DNA from: Gluconobacter kondonii
GTDB lineage: Bacteria; Pseudomonadota; Alphaproteobacteria; Acetobacterales; Acetobacteraceae
NCBI RefSeq assembly: GCF_002723995.1
Contig: NZ_BEWP01000005.1
Span: 62,001-126,000, forward strand
DNA: 64,000 nucleotides
Direction: 5' to 3'
The notes under the pieces were generated by a model that was not told the origin of the DNA, searched no databases, and saw only the letters and a program-made list of their open reading frames with translations. Shown here one piece after another: positions 34,310 to 42,731 of the stretch (positions within the stretch are counted from its first letter, which is position 1; each line of letters begins with the position of its first letter). The translations under genes and the position numbers were made by a program.

Positions 34310-35034
34310 CAGACCAACCCTCTCACATGCTCAAGATCAGCAGGCGTATCCACCCCTTGGGGGGCATGGTCAATCCTTGCACAGCCGATCGTCATGCCAG
34401 CCTGTAGCGCACGAAGCTGTTCAAGACTTTCCCGACGCTCCAGAGTAGAGGGCGCAAGAGCCACAAAGCGCCTCAGCGCGGCCCGTCGCCAGGCATAGAC
34501 GCCCACATGATGCCAATACTGCCCGTCACCCCATGGAATGGGCAGACGCGAAAAATACAGTGCCCGCGTCACATCCGCCCCGTCAAAATCACACGCAATC
34601 TTGACGACCTGCGCAGCATCGCGCTCGGCATCGCTCGTCACAGGAGCGGCCAGTGTTCCGATATCGATCGCCGGATCTTCAAGCGGTTTCAGAACGGCGG
34701 TCAGGCTGGAAGGCGCAATCAGAGGCAGATCGCCCTGAAGGTTGATAACCACATCATGAACGCCATCAGGGTCCACGTCCGCCAAAGCGGCATGAACACG
34801 GTCGGACCCACTTGCCAGATCCGAGTCGGTCAGCACGCCCCTTACGCCGGCTATCCCTTTGACGGCCTCCAGAATTTCTTCGTCTCCCGCCGCCACAACT
34901 ACAGGGCCGATCTGTGCGGCCAGAGCCTGACGGGCGACCCGGACGATCATGGGAACGCCACCAATGTCAGCGAGGGGCTTGCGCGGCAGACGGGTGGAAG
35001 CAAGTCTGGAGGGAATGACGATGATCGGATGCAT
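34309..35034 (-). CDS. kdsB: 3-deoxy-manno-octulosonate cytidylyltransferase
   Basis: Activates Kdo as CMP-Kdo for the LPS inner core. The 241-residue protein has IVIPSRLASTRLPRKPLADIGG (nucleotide-binding loop), TDSDLASGSDRV, NLQGDLPLI and HHVGVYAWRR. The frame is open upstream to 35304, but ATG 35034 is preceded by AGAGGAG and matches the family N-terminus. It heads the kdsB-pheA-dapA-smpB transcript and is divergent from the HisN-type phosphatase. Confidence 0.96.
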   Translation of the reverse strand: MHPIIVIPSRLASTRLPRKPLADIGGVPMIVRVARQALAAQIGPVVVAAGDEEILEAVKGIAGVRGVLTDSDLASGSDRVHAALADVDPDGVHDVVINLQGDLPLIAPSSLTAVLKPLEDPAIDIGTLAAPVTSDAERDAAQVVKIACDFDGADVTRALYFSRLPIPWGDGQYWHHVGVYAWRRAALRRFVALAPSTLERRESLEQLRALQAGMTIGCARIDHAPQGVDTPADLEHVRGLV

Positions 35035-35109
35035 GGCTCCTCTGATGCCGCCCGCCACCACGGGCGTCAATCGCATGCAGCGCTTACAGGACAGGAATAG
35101 ACACAAATC

Positions 35110-35898
35110 ATGACTGAAAACGTGCTGCAAAGTGCCATTGATGCCGCAACGGCCTGCGCGGATATCGCCCGCAAGACCGTTCTGCCCTATTTCCGGACGT
35201 CTCTGCGTGCCGATGCGAAATCCGATGACAGCCCCGTCACCATCGCGGATCGTCAGGCGGAACAGGCCATGCGCGACATTCTCACAGAGCGTCTGCCGGA
35301 ACATGCCATTCTCGGGGAAGAAAGCGGCATGAGTGGCACGAATGGCGACTGGCTCTGGGTTCTTGATCCCATTGACGGCACCCGTGCCTTCCTAACCGGT
35401 CGTCCTACTTTCGGCACGCTCATTTCCCTTTTCCATAAAGGTCGTCCTGTGCTCGGGCTGATCGACCAGCCCGTAACCGGGGAACGCTGGATTGGTGTGT
35501 CGGGACGACCTACGCAGTTTCTGTCCGATCGCCTGCCTGGCACGATCGGCACCCGTCCTTGCCCCAAAGCCGCCGAAGCAGAGCTGTCCTGCACCGCTCC
35601 GGAAATCATGACCGCCAGTCATGCGCCACGTTTTGCCAACCTGCAGAAACACACCCGCCGCACGTCCTGGGGCGGAGACTGCTACGCTTACGGCCTCCTT
35701 GCGCTTGGTCAGATCGACGTCATTGCGGAATGCACCATGAATCCATGGGACTGGGGTGCGCTCGTTCCGGTTGTGGAAGGTGCTGGAGGCCGCATTACGG
35801 ACTGGCAGGGCGGGAGGCTGACGCTCGAAAGTGACGGCACCGTCCTCGCCTGCGGAGACGCAACCCTGCTTCCCGAACTCGTGCACCATCTTTCCTGA
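35110..35898 (+). CDS. hisN: Histidinol-phosphatase, inositol monophosphatase family (HisN-type)
   Basis: A 262-residue metal-dependent phosphatase with the family motifs ILGEES, WVLDPIDGTRAF and WDWGALVPVVEGAGG. The lack of an extended insertion and the GRPTFGTLISL substrate loop place it closer to HisN-type histidinol-phosphatases than to SuhB or CysQ. The exact substrate (histidinol phosphate or inositol phosphate) is inferred by similarity. Confidence 0.85.
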   Translation: MTENVLQSAIDAATACADIARKTVLPYFRTSLRADAKSDDSPVTIADRQAEQAMRDILTERLPEHAILGEESGMSGTNGDWLWVLDPIDGTRAFLTGRPTFGTLISLFHKGRPVLGLIDQPVTGERWIGVSGRPTQFLSDRLPGTIGTRPCPKAAEAELSCTAPEIMTASHAPRFANLQKHTRRTSWGGDCYAYGLLALGQIDVIAECTMNPWDWGALVPVVEGAGGRITDWQGGRLTLESDGTVLACGDATLLPELVHHLS

Positions 35899-35922
35899 AA
35901 CCTGCTGATCGGCTAGGGAGGG

Positions 35923-36019
35923 GGCCCCGGCGAACGTGGCGGCAGACAGCAGCCGGGGCCGGTCTGGTCACGGCCAGATCTGGTGAACCAGTTTGAATTG
36001 AAACCGGAGCCTTCCGGTT
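35923..36019 (+). promoter_or_regulatory. Structured leader of serA with three consecutive hairpins
   Basis: Between the phosphatase stop and the serA start lie three inverted repeats in a row: GGCCCCGGC / GCCGGGGCC (35923-35960, 20-base loop), TCTGG / CCAGA just after it, and AACCGGA / TCCGGTT (36002-36019). The last ends 18 bases before the serA ATG. No U-tract follows. This could be the terminator of the upstream gene plus a serA leader, or a cis-regulatory RNA. Confidence 0.5.
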
Positions 36020-36037
36020 CATGACCGGGACGGATTT

Positions 36038-37288
36038 ATGGAAACGCAGTTCTCTCTCCCCAAGAACAAGATCCGCATTCTTCTTCTGGAAGGCATTCAC
36101 GAAAGCGCCGCTTCCCATTTCGCCGCAGAGGGCTACGCAGAGGTCACGCGGGTCAAGGGCGCGCTTGAAGGCGATGCGCTGAAAGAGGCCCTTCAGGGCG
36201 TGCATATGGTCGGCATCCGCAGCCGGACGCAGCTCACACAGGACGTCCTTGAAGCCGCAGACCGCCTCATGGCCATCGGCTGCTTCTGCATCGGCACCAA
36301 TCAGGTCGATCTGAATGCTGCCCGCATGCTCGGTATTCCCGTCTTCAACGCGCCTTTCAGCAACACCCGTTCCGTGGCCGAACTGGTCATGGGCGAGATC
36401 GTCATGCTGCTGCGCCGCATCCCGTCGCGCTCGGAAGCCTGCCACAAGGGCGGCTGGGACAAATCCGCCACCAATGCCTGGGAAGTCCGCGGCAAGACGC
36501 TCGGTATCGTCGGCTACGGCTCCATCGGATCGCAGCTTTCCGTCCTTGCCGAGGCTTTCGGGATGCGCGTTCTGTATTTCGACGTGATGCCCCGTCTGCC
36601 GCACGGCAATGCCATCGCCGTTCCGACCCTGCATGACCTGCTGGCCGAGTCCGACATCGTCAGCCTCCACGTCCCGCAGACGCCGGAGACCGATCTGCTG
36701 ATCGGAGAGACGGAAATCCGGGCCATGAAGCCCAATTCCATCCTGCTCAACAACGCGCGCGGAAATGTCGTGGACCTCGACGCCCTCGCCGCGGCCCTCA
36801 AGGACGGCCATCTCATGGGCGCGGGTGTGGATGTGTTCCCCGTCGAGCCCAAGAAGGCCGGCGAAGAGTTCAAATCCCCCCTTCAGGGTCTGGAGAATGT
36901 CATTCTCACGCCGCATATCGGCGGTTCCACCATGGAAGCGCAGGAGCGCATTGGCGTTGAAGTGGCGCGTAAGCTGGTCGACTATTCCGACGTGGGCTCC
37001 ACGATCGGGTCGGTCAACTTCCCCAGCGTCCAGCTTCCCGAACGCCCGCGCGGCACGCGCTTCATGCATGTCCACGCCAACCGACCAGGCATCATGCGCC
37101 AGATCAACGATCTGTTCGCCGCACACAACTGCAACGTGACCGCCCAATACCTCCAGACGGATGGCGAAGTGGGATATGTCGTCGTCGAAGCCGAGTCAGA
37201 AGGCTCTGACATGGACACGACGCTGCTGGACGGCCTTAAGGCACTGGATGGCACACTTCGTGCCCGTCTGCTGTACCAGCGCGCCTGA
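36038..37288 (+). CDS. serA: D-3-phosphoglycerate dehydrogenase
   Basis: First enzyme of serine synthesis. The 416-residue protein is close in size to E. coli SerA. It has the NAD motif GIVGYGSIGSQ, the catalytic set around GIRSRTQLT, NNARGNVVDLDAL and LTPHIGGSTMEAQE, and a C-terminal ACT domain (FMHVHANRPGIMRQINDLFA), implying feedback inhibition by serine. It appears monocistronic, with a structured leader. Confidence 0.97.
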   Translation: METQFSLPKNKIRILLLEGIHESAASHFAAEGYAEVTRVKGALEGDALKEALQGVHMVGIRSRTQLTQDVLEAADRLMAIGCFCIGTNQVDLNAARMLGIPVFNAPFSNTRSVAELVMGEIVMLLRRIPSRSEACHKGGWDKSATNAWEVRGKTLGIVGYGSIGSQLSVLAEAFGMRVLYFDVMPRLPHGNAIAVPTLHDLLAESDIVSLHVPQTPETDLLIGETEIRAMKPNSILLNNARGNVVDLDALAAALKDGHLMGAGVDVFPVEPKKAGEEFKSPLQGLENVILTPHIGGSTMEAQERIGVEVARKLVDYSDVGSTIGSVNFPSVQLPERPRGTRFMHVHANRPGIMRQINDLFAAHNCNVTAQYLQTDGEVGYVVVEAESEGSDMDTTLLDGLKALDGTLRARLLYQRA

Positions 37289-37336
37289 GATTTTCTGTTA
37301 ACCAACGGGAAATAATTTCGGGCTAGGATTTAGCGC

Positions 37337-38839
37337 ATGACGAGTCCTAGCCCGCATACACCTGCCCTCGCCCGTATTCAGAGCTTTGCCTTCTCGGGCA
37401 TCGAAGCCGTTCCGGTTAAGGTCGAGGTTCAGGTGTCCAGCGGACTTCCGGCGTTTCTCGTCGTAGGACTGGCGGACAAATCTGTCGGGGAAGCCCGCGA
37501 ACGTGTCCGTGCTGCATTAACAGCCATGGGACTGGCGCTCCCGCCCAAACGCATTCTCGTCAATCTCGTGCCCGCCGATCTTCTTAAGGAAGGCGCACAT
37601 TTCGATCTGCCCATCGCACTTGGGTTGCTTTGCGCTATGGGCGTTCTGTCTTTTGAGGCGGTCTCGGCATATGCCGCCGTTGGCGAACTCTCGCTGGATG
37701 GGCGGATCAACCCCGTTGCAGGTGTTCTCTCGGCAGCAATTGGTGCCGTGGCGGAAGAACTTGGTCTGATCTGCCCGGCTGCGCAGGCTCTGGAAGCACG
37801 CTGGGGGAATGGTAGTACGGATGTTCTCGGGGCACCGACGCTCGCCGCTCTCGTCTCCCATTTTCAGGGACAACAGATCCTGTCCCCGGCACCGCTGCCC
37901 ACCGTACAGGTGGTCGAATACGGGCCGGATCTGGCGGACGTCAAAGGGATGGCGCTTGGACGGCGTGCTCTGGAAATCGCCGCCGCAGGCGCGCATTCCA
38001 TGCTCATGAGCGGACCGCCCGGTGCCGGAAAGTCCATGCTCGCCAGCCGTCTGCCCGGTATTCTTCCCAATCTGACACGCGAAGAAGCGCTTGAAACCAG
38101 CCGGATTCACAGTGTCTCCGGCATCCTACAGAATGGGAGACTGATCGTCCGACCGCCCTATCGTGCGCCGCACCACAGCGCGAGTCTTCCCGCCATCGTC
38201 GGAGGCGGCGCGAAAGCCCGGCCCGGCGAAGTCAGTCTTGCCAATAACGGCGTCCTGTTTCTCGACGAGCTTCCGGAGTTTTCACGCTCCTGTCTGGAGT
38301 CCCTGCGTCAGCCCATCGAAACTGGCAGCATTTCCATCGCCCGCGCGGCCCATCACACAACTTATCCCGCGCGCTTCCAGTTCATCGCTGCGATGAACCC
38401 TTGTCGCTGCGGCTATCTGGGCGATCTGGAGCGAAGCTGCCGTAAGGCCCCGCGTTGTGGCGAGGATTACACGGCCAAGATTTCTGGCCCAATGCTCGAC
38501 CGTATGGATCTCTGCGTCCAGATCGAGCCGCTCTCTCCGATCGAGATCAGCCGAGCCCCGAAAGGCGAGAACAGCGCCACGGTTCGCGCCCGGGTTGAGA
38601 CCGCCCGTAAACGTCAGATCGACCGTCAGGGCGTTCCGAACTCACAGGCGTCCCCGAACGATCTGGAGATGGACGATGACGCCCGCTCTCTCGCCGAACA
38701 GGCTGCCGAAAAGCTGCGCCTGTCCAATCGTGGCATCACGCGCCTGATCCGCGTGTCGCGCACCATTGCCGATCTGGAAGGAACGCAGAGCATCCAGCGC
38801 CATCATGTCGCTGAAGCCCTGACGTTCCGCCGCCGCTAA
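37337..38839 (+). CDS. comM: YifB/ComM family Mg-chelatase-like AAA+ ATPase
   Basis: A 500-residue protein with an N-terminal Lon-protease-like fold (FSGIEAVPVKVEVQVSSGLPAF), Walker A SGPPGAGKSMLA, Walker B GVLFLDELPEFSR, a zinc-ribbon-like insertion CRCGYLGDLERSCRKAPRCG and a C-terminal helical domain. ComM in Haemophilus and Vibrio promotes branch migration during natural transformation. It is convergent with the beta-lyase gene, with a three-base gap. Confidence 0.95.
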   Translation: MTSPSPHTPALARIQSFAFSGIEAVPVKVEVQVSSGLPAFLVVGLADKSVGEARERVRAALTAMGLALPPKRILVNLVPADLLKEGAHFDLPIALGLLCAMGVLSFEAVSAYAAVGELSLDGRINPVAGVLSAAIGAVAEELGLICPAAQALEARWGNGSTDVLGAPTLAALVSHFQGQQILSPAPLPTVQVVEYGPDLADVKGMALGRRALEIAAAGAHSMLMSGPPGAGKSMLASRLPGILPNLTREEALETSRIHSVSGILQNGRLIVRPPYRAPHHSASLPAIVGGGAKARPGEVSLANNGVLFLDELPEFSRSCLESLRQPIETGSISIARAAHHTTYPARFQFIAAMNPCRCGYLGDLERSCRKAPRCGEDYTAKISGPMLDRMDLCVQIEPLSPIEISRAPKGENSATVRARVETARKRQIDRQGVPNSQASPNDLEMDDDARSLAEQAAEKLRLSNRGITRLIRVSRTIADLEGTQSIQRHHVAEALTFRRR

Positions 38840-38842
38840 GGT

Positions 38843-40060
38843 TCAGAACTGAAGGCCATCTAGTCCACGCGCCAGATCGGTTTTCAGGTCCTCAACGTCT
38901 TCAAGCCCGATATGGAGGCGGAACGTTGCCGATGTCGGGCCGCCCTCACCCGTGACGCGCCGGATATGCCCGGTCGTCGGCAGGACGAGGCTTTCATAAC
39001 CGCCCCACGACGCCCCGATCCCGAACAGGCTCAGCCCATCGATCATCCGTTCGGTCGCCTCGACGGAAATGCCCGGCTGAAGCTCCACCCCGAACAACCC
39101 GCAGGCACCCGTAAAGTCGCGTTTCCAGAACTCATGCCCCGGGCAGTCTTCAAGCGCCGGATGCAAAACCCGCGCGACTTCTGGGCGCGTTTTGAGCCAT
39201 TGCGCGATGTCCAGAGCCGAGCGCGCCTGATGCGCCAGCCGCACGCCCATCGTTCGCAAGCCGCGCAGCGTCAGCCAGCAGTCATCCGGACCCGCACACT
39301 GGCCGATCTGGATTGCCGCATCCCGCAGTGTTTTCCAGTGTGCTTCGTCATTGACCGTAACCGACCCCATGATGACGTCCGAATGCCCGGCGGGATATTT
39401 CGTCAGAGCCTGAACCGAGACGTCAACACCATGAAGGAAGGGCTGAAACACGCCGATTCCCCAGGTGTTGTCCAGCATGAGCAACGCCCCTGCCTCATGC
39501 GCCACTTCGGCCAGCATCGGCACGTCCTGCACCTCGAACGTATGACTGCCCGGGCTTTCGGCAAACAGAACCTTCGTCTCGGGGCGGATGAGCGCCTTGA
39601 TTTCGGCGCGTGAAGCCATGGGCGGATAATAGGTCGTCACCACGCCCAGCCGCTGAAGCATCGTCTCTGCAAAACGTCGCGTGGGACCGTAGACCGAATC
39701 GGGCAGAAGCAGGTGGTCGCCACAGCCGAGAAACGCCAGAAGCGGCATCGTACACGCCGCCAGACCTGAATTGACGACCTGCGTATGCGTCCCGCCTTCG
39801 ATCAGGCTGAGCATTTCTTCAAGCTGGTGCTGGATCGGCGATCCCATCGCCCCATACACCGCCTTATGCGCGTGGCTGCGTCCGTCCGTCCTGTTCATGG
39901 CCTCCAGCGTCGGAAACAGGACCGTCGAGCCCCGACTGACCGGCGCGTTTACGAACTCCCCCGTTTCGGGAAGCTCATGCGAGCGTCCCTCCCGCACCAG
40001 CATGGACGCCATCCGGCTCCATCCCGCACTCACCTGCTGTTCCAGATCACTCATGCTCAT
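38843..40060 (-). CDS. metC: Cystathionine beta-lyase
   Basis: PLP enzyme of the Cys/Met metabolism family, 405 residues. The PLP lysine is in QALTKYPAGHSDVIMGSV; also GSTVLFPTLEAM, AVYGAMGSPIQHQLEEML and ESPGSHTFEVQDV, which match MetC rather than the gamma-lyase branch. It cleaves cystathionine to homocysteine. The frame is open to 40102, but the ATG at 40060 follows GGGAGAGG and overlaps the sulfurtransferase stop as ATGA, so the two are coupled. Confidence 0.93.
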   Translation of the reverse strand: MSMSDLEQQVSAGWSRMASMLVREGRSHELPETGEFVNAPVSRGSTVLFPTLEAMNRTDGRSHAHKAVYGAMGSPIQHQLEEMLSLIEGGTHTQVVNSGLAACTMPLLAFLGCGDHLLLPDSVYGPTRRFAETMLQRLGVVTTYYPPMASRAEIKALIRPETKVLFAESPGSHTFEVQDVPMLAEVAHEAGALLMLDNTWGIGVFQPFLHGVDVSVQALTKYPAGHSDVIMGSVTVNDEAHWKTLRDAAIQIGQCAGPDDCWLTLRGLRTMGVRLAHQARSALDIAQWLKTRPEVARVLHPALEDCPGHEFWKRDFTGACGLFGVELQPGISVEATERMIDGLSLFGIGASWGGYESLVLPTTGHIRRVTGEGGPTSATFRLHIGLEDVEDLKTDLARGLDGLQF

Positions 40061-40893
40061 GCCTCTCCCGTCACAACCGGCGCGTCGGGATCGCTCCCCC
40101 ATTCCGCCCAGGACCCATCATACAAAGCCGCGTCGTCATAACCTGCGATTGCCAGTGCTGCGACGATCGTCGCAGCCGTGAGGCCGGACCCACAGCTTGC
40201 AATGACTGAGCGCCCGTCGGCAGCCGCCAGAATCTCTTTAAGTTCAGACGGCGGCAGAAAACGGCCTTTTCCGTCCACAAGGCGCGTCCAGTCCATGCTC
40301 TGCGCGCCCGGCATGTGACCGCCTCTTACACCCGGACGGGGCTCTGGTACCGTCGCGGCGAAGCGGCCCGAACTTCTTGCGTCCAACACCAGCGCATCGG
40401 GCCGTTTCAGCGCCTGACGCACATCGCCCGTGCCAGCCAGAAGCTCGTAACGAGGACGGGAGCGAAAAATTGCCGGCTCGATTGCGGGTGGTGCAACGAT
40501 TTCAACCGGACCGCCCACCTTCAGCCATTCCTCAAGACCACCATCCAGAATCCGCGCATTCCGATGCCCAAAGAGCCGTGCAAGCCACCGTCCACGACAG
40601 GCGCCCACGCTTCCGCGGCCGTCATAGAACACGACCGGCGTCTCTTCGCTCACGCCCAGTGCACCCATCAGCCGGGCGAACTGGGCCGCGCCGGGCACCG
40701 TATGAGGGAGCGGACTTTCCGGATCGGCAAAGACGTCGATATCGAATCGTCGCGCACCCGGAAGGTGCTGCGCGACAAATGCGGAATCGGGATCGCCCTT
40801 CTGCCCCGGCAAAAGCACGCTGGCATCAAGGGGAATGAACCGGCCGACCTCGGAGATCAGGGTCGCGGCATCAACAAGTGGCGAGATCGTCAT
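40057..40893 (-). CDS. sseA: 3-mercaptopyruvate sulfurtransferase / thiosulfate sulfurtransferase
   Basis: Two-rhodanese-domain enzyme of 278 residues. The catalytic loop in the C-terminal domain is CGSGLTA with C234, the mercaptopyruvate-type signature (thiosulfate enzymes usually have CRKG or similar). Conserved WLARLFGHRNARILDGGLEEW and RGGHMPGAQSMDW. The frame remains open to 41457, but that part is antisense to the permease gene; the start at 40893 (MTISPLVDA) matches the family. It leads the sseA-metC pair, suggesting shared sulfur amino acid metabolism. Confidence 0.92.
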   Translation of the reverse strand: MTISPLVDAATLISEVGRFIPLDASVLLPGQKGDPDSAFVAQHLPGARRFDIDVFADPESPLPHTVPGAAQFARLMGALGVSEETPVVFYDGRGSVGACRGRWLARLFGHRNARILDGGLEEWLKVGGPVEIVAPPAIEPAIFRSRPRYELLAGTGDVRQALKRPDALVLDARSSGRFAATVPEPRPGVRGGHMPGAQSMDWTRLVDGKGRFLPPSELKEILAAADGRSVIASCGSGLTAATIVAALAIAGYDDAALYDGSWAEWGSDPDAPVVTGEA

Positions 40894-41022
40894 GACCACA
40901 CCATAGGTCGAGGGATGCGCCCGGCGCCAGAGCGTGCCAATGTGTCGTTCAATGAGCACGCAGCCCACACCGTCATGCCATCCATGTCGTTCGTCTCTTT
41001 TTAGACAGGAGCGCATCCTCGC

Positions 41023-42102
41023 ATGACGACCGAACGGATTATCCTTGGTTTGGTACTGGCGGGAATCGCCTATGGATGCGGCATTATCCTGTGGCCGTTT
41101 CTCTCGGCCATTCTGTGGGCCGCAATTCTCGCCTTTACGACATGGCCGATCTATCGGCGTATGCGCCGCCATGTCCGCCCCGTTCTGGCAGCCCTTGCCA
41201 TGATGGCCCTGAGCGCATTGTTCATTCTGGTCCCGATGACAGTACTGACAAGCGCGGGCATCAACGACATTCCCGGCACGATCTCGGAAATCGACACCCT
41301 GATCCTGCATGTCACCAGCGCGAACCCGCCCCCCGAATGGATCAACCGCATCCCCATGGCAGGCCCGCATCTCGTGAATGCGTGGCATCATTTCAGCCAT
41401 GATGTCGGTGCTTTTGCGACGGAAGTTCTGCGTCCTTATGCGGGGCAGATCGCGCATCTCACCCTGACAGTTCTGCTGCGGCTCGCAAGCGGCCTCGCTG
41501 AACTCGTCATGGCGTTGTTCGTCGCATTCTTTCTATGGCTGAACGGCGATACGCTGGGCAATACCATTGCGGCCCTGATCGACCGTATCGCTGGCCCGCA
41601 GACCACGCCACGGCTCATCAATATCATTGGCCGCACCGTGCGCGGAACGGTCTATGGCATCCTCGGTACGGCACTGATCCAGGGCGTGCTGACAGGAATT
41701 GGCCTGATGCTAGCAGGTGTGCCGTCGCCGGTTCTGCTGGCGGGCATCACCGCTTTCGTCGCGGTGTTCCCGATCGGTGCGCCTTTGGTCTGGGTGCCAG
41801 CCGCCATCTGGCTGGGCATGACGCATCATGTCGGGCATGGGCTGTTTCTTGCGACTTATGGCGTTCTCATCATCTCCGGTGCCGATCACATCATCCGTCC
41901 CGCCTTCATCGCCCGGGGCGCCCAGCTTCCCTATCTTCTGACCGTCCTCGGCGTTCTGGGGGGCATCGTGACTTTCGGCGGCGTCGGCATCTTCCTCGGT
42001 CCCGTCCTGCTGGCGGTCGGCTATACCCTGACCAGCGAATTCGCCGCCGGTCCCCATCACCGCGGGCGTAACCCTCTCTATCTGTCGGAGCCTCCGAAAT
42101 GA
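41023..42102 (+). CDS. AI-2E family transporter (PerM/TqsA type)
   Basis: A 359-residue inner-membrane protein with about eight hydrophobic segments: two at 10-80, one near 150-175, and a cluster from about 210 to 345. The family features are WAAILAFTTWPIYRRM near the N-terminus and LAGITAFVAVFPIGAPLVWVPAAIWL in the second half. Members export small molecules or ions, and some act in autoinducer-2 transport; the substrate is unknown here. AGGAG precedes the ATG, and the next gene overlaps it by four bases (ATGA). Confidence 0.9.
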   Translation: MTTERIILGLVLAGIAYGCGIILWPFLSAILWAAILAFTTWPIYRRMRRHVRPVLAALAMMALSALFILVPMTVLTSAGINDIPGTISEIDTLILHVTSANPPPEWINRIPMAGPHLVNAWHHFSHDVGAFATEVLRPYAGQIAHLTLTVLLRLASGLAELVMALFVAFFLWLNGDTLGNTIAALIDRIAGPQTTPRLINIIGRTVRGTVYGILGTALIQGVLTGIGLMLAGVPSPVLLAGITAFVAVFPIGAPLVWVPAAIWLGMTHHVGHGLFLATYGVLIISGADHIIRPAFIARGAQLPYLLTVLGVLGGIVTFGGVGIFLGPVLLAVGYTLTSEFAAGPHHRGRNPLYLSEPPK

Positions 42103-42725
42103 CGGCATTTCCTCAATCCGGAGCCTCTTTCAAGATCCTGAGCTGGAACCTCTATCGCTGGGAAGGTGCCTCGCTTGAGGACGTTCTGACCGTCATCCGC
42201 GCGGAAAATCCGGACATCGTCGTGATGCAGGAAGCACAGGAGGCCGTAGACGAACTCCCCGAAATCCTTGGTGGCTATTACGACCGGATTCCGCTTCCCG
42301 GCCGTCCGCATGGCACGGCCTGCTGGAGCCGCCTGCCCTTCACCCGTCCGCCGTCATTCTGCCGCCTGCCGCGAGGTCTGCTGGTCAAACGTACAGCACA
42401 GCTTATTGATTTCGGCAGCTTTTCGCTCGCCAACGTCCATCTGTCTCACGGTCAGTTGCTGAACCGGCGGCAACTTCGCAGCATCAGCACCAATATGCGC
42501 CACCGCGCCGTCATCATGGGCGATTTCAATCTGGTCGGCCCTGTCCTGCTTCCCGGATTTCTCGATGTCGGTCCGCAGGAAAAGACCCATCGGATGCTGA
42601 ACCATCTTCCCCTACGGTTGGACCGCTGCCTCGTGCGCGGACTGGCGCGCATGGAAGCCCGCGCTCTGCCACGTTTCGGCTCAGATCATCGCCCCATCTG
42701 CGTTACCCTGAGGCTGGGCGCCTGA
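42099..42725 (+). CDS. Endonuclease/exonuclease/phosphatase (EEP) family protein
   Basis: A 208-residue EEP-fold protein with the metal- and phosphate-binding motifs LSWNLYRWEG, VMQEAQ (catalytic Glu), NVHLSHGQLL, GDFNL and GSDHRPI (catalytic His). There is no signal peptide. It is coupled to the permease by ATGA. The small EEP fold fits phosphodiesterases of DNA, phospholipid or nucleotide type; substrate unassigned. It ends tail-to-tail with cls. Confidence 0.88.
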   Translation: MTAFPQSGASFKILSWNLYRWEGASLEDVLTVIRAENPDIVVMQEAQEAVDELPEILGGYYDRIPLPGRPHGTACWSRLPFTRPPSFCRLPRGLLVKRTAQLIDFGSFSLANVHLSHGQLLNRRQLRSISTNMRHRAVIMGDFNLVGPVLLPGFLDVGPQEKTHRMLNHLPLRLDRCLVRGLARMEARALPRFGSDHRPICVTLRLGA

Positions 42726-42731
42726 CACCTC

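Noticed and set aside
35795-37147. 450-codon minus-strand frame opposite serA
   Set aside because: Antisense shadow of serA and the phosphatase gene end.
40894-41457. Upstream extension of the sulfurtransferase frame
   Set aside because: Antisense to the permease gene; the rhodanese fold begins after 40893.
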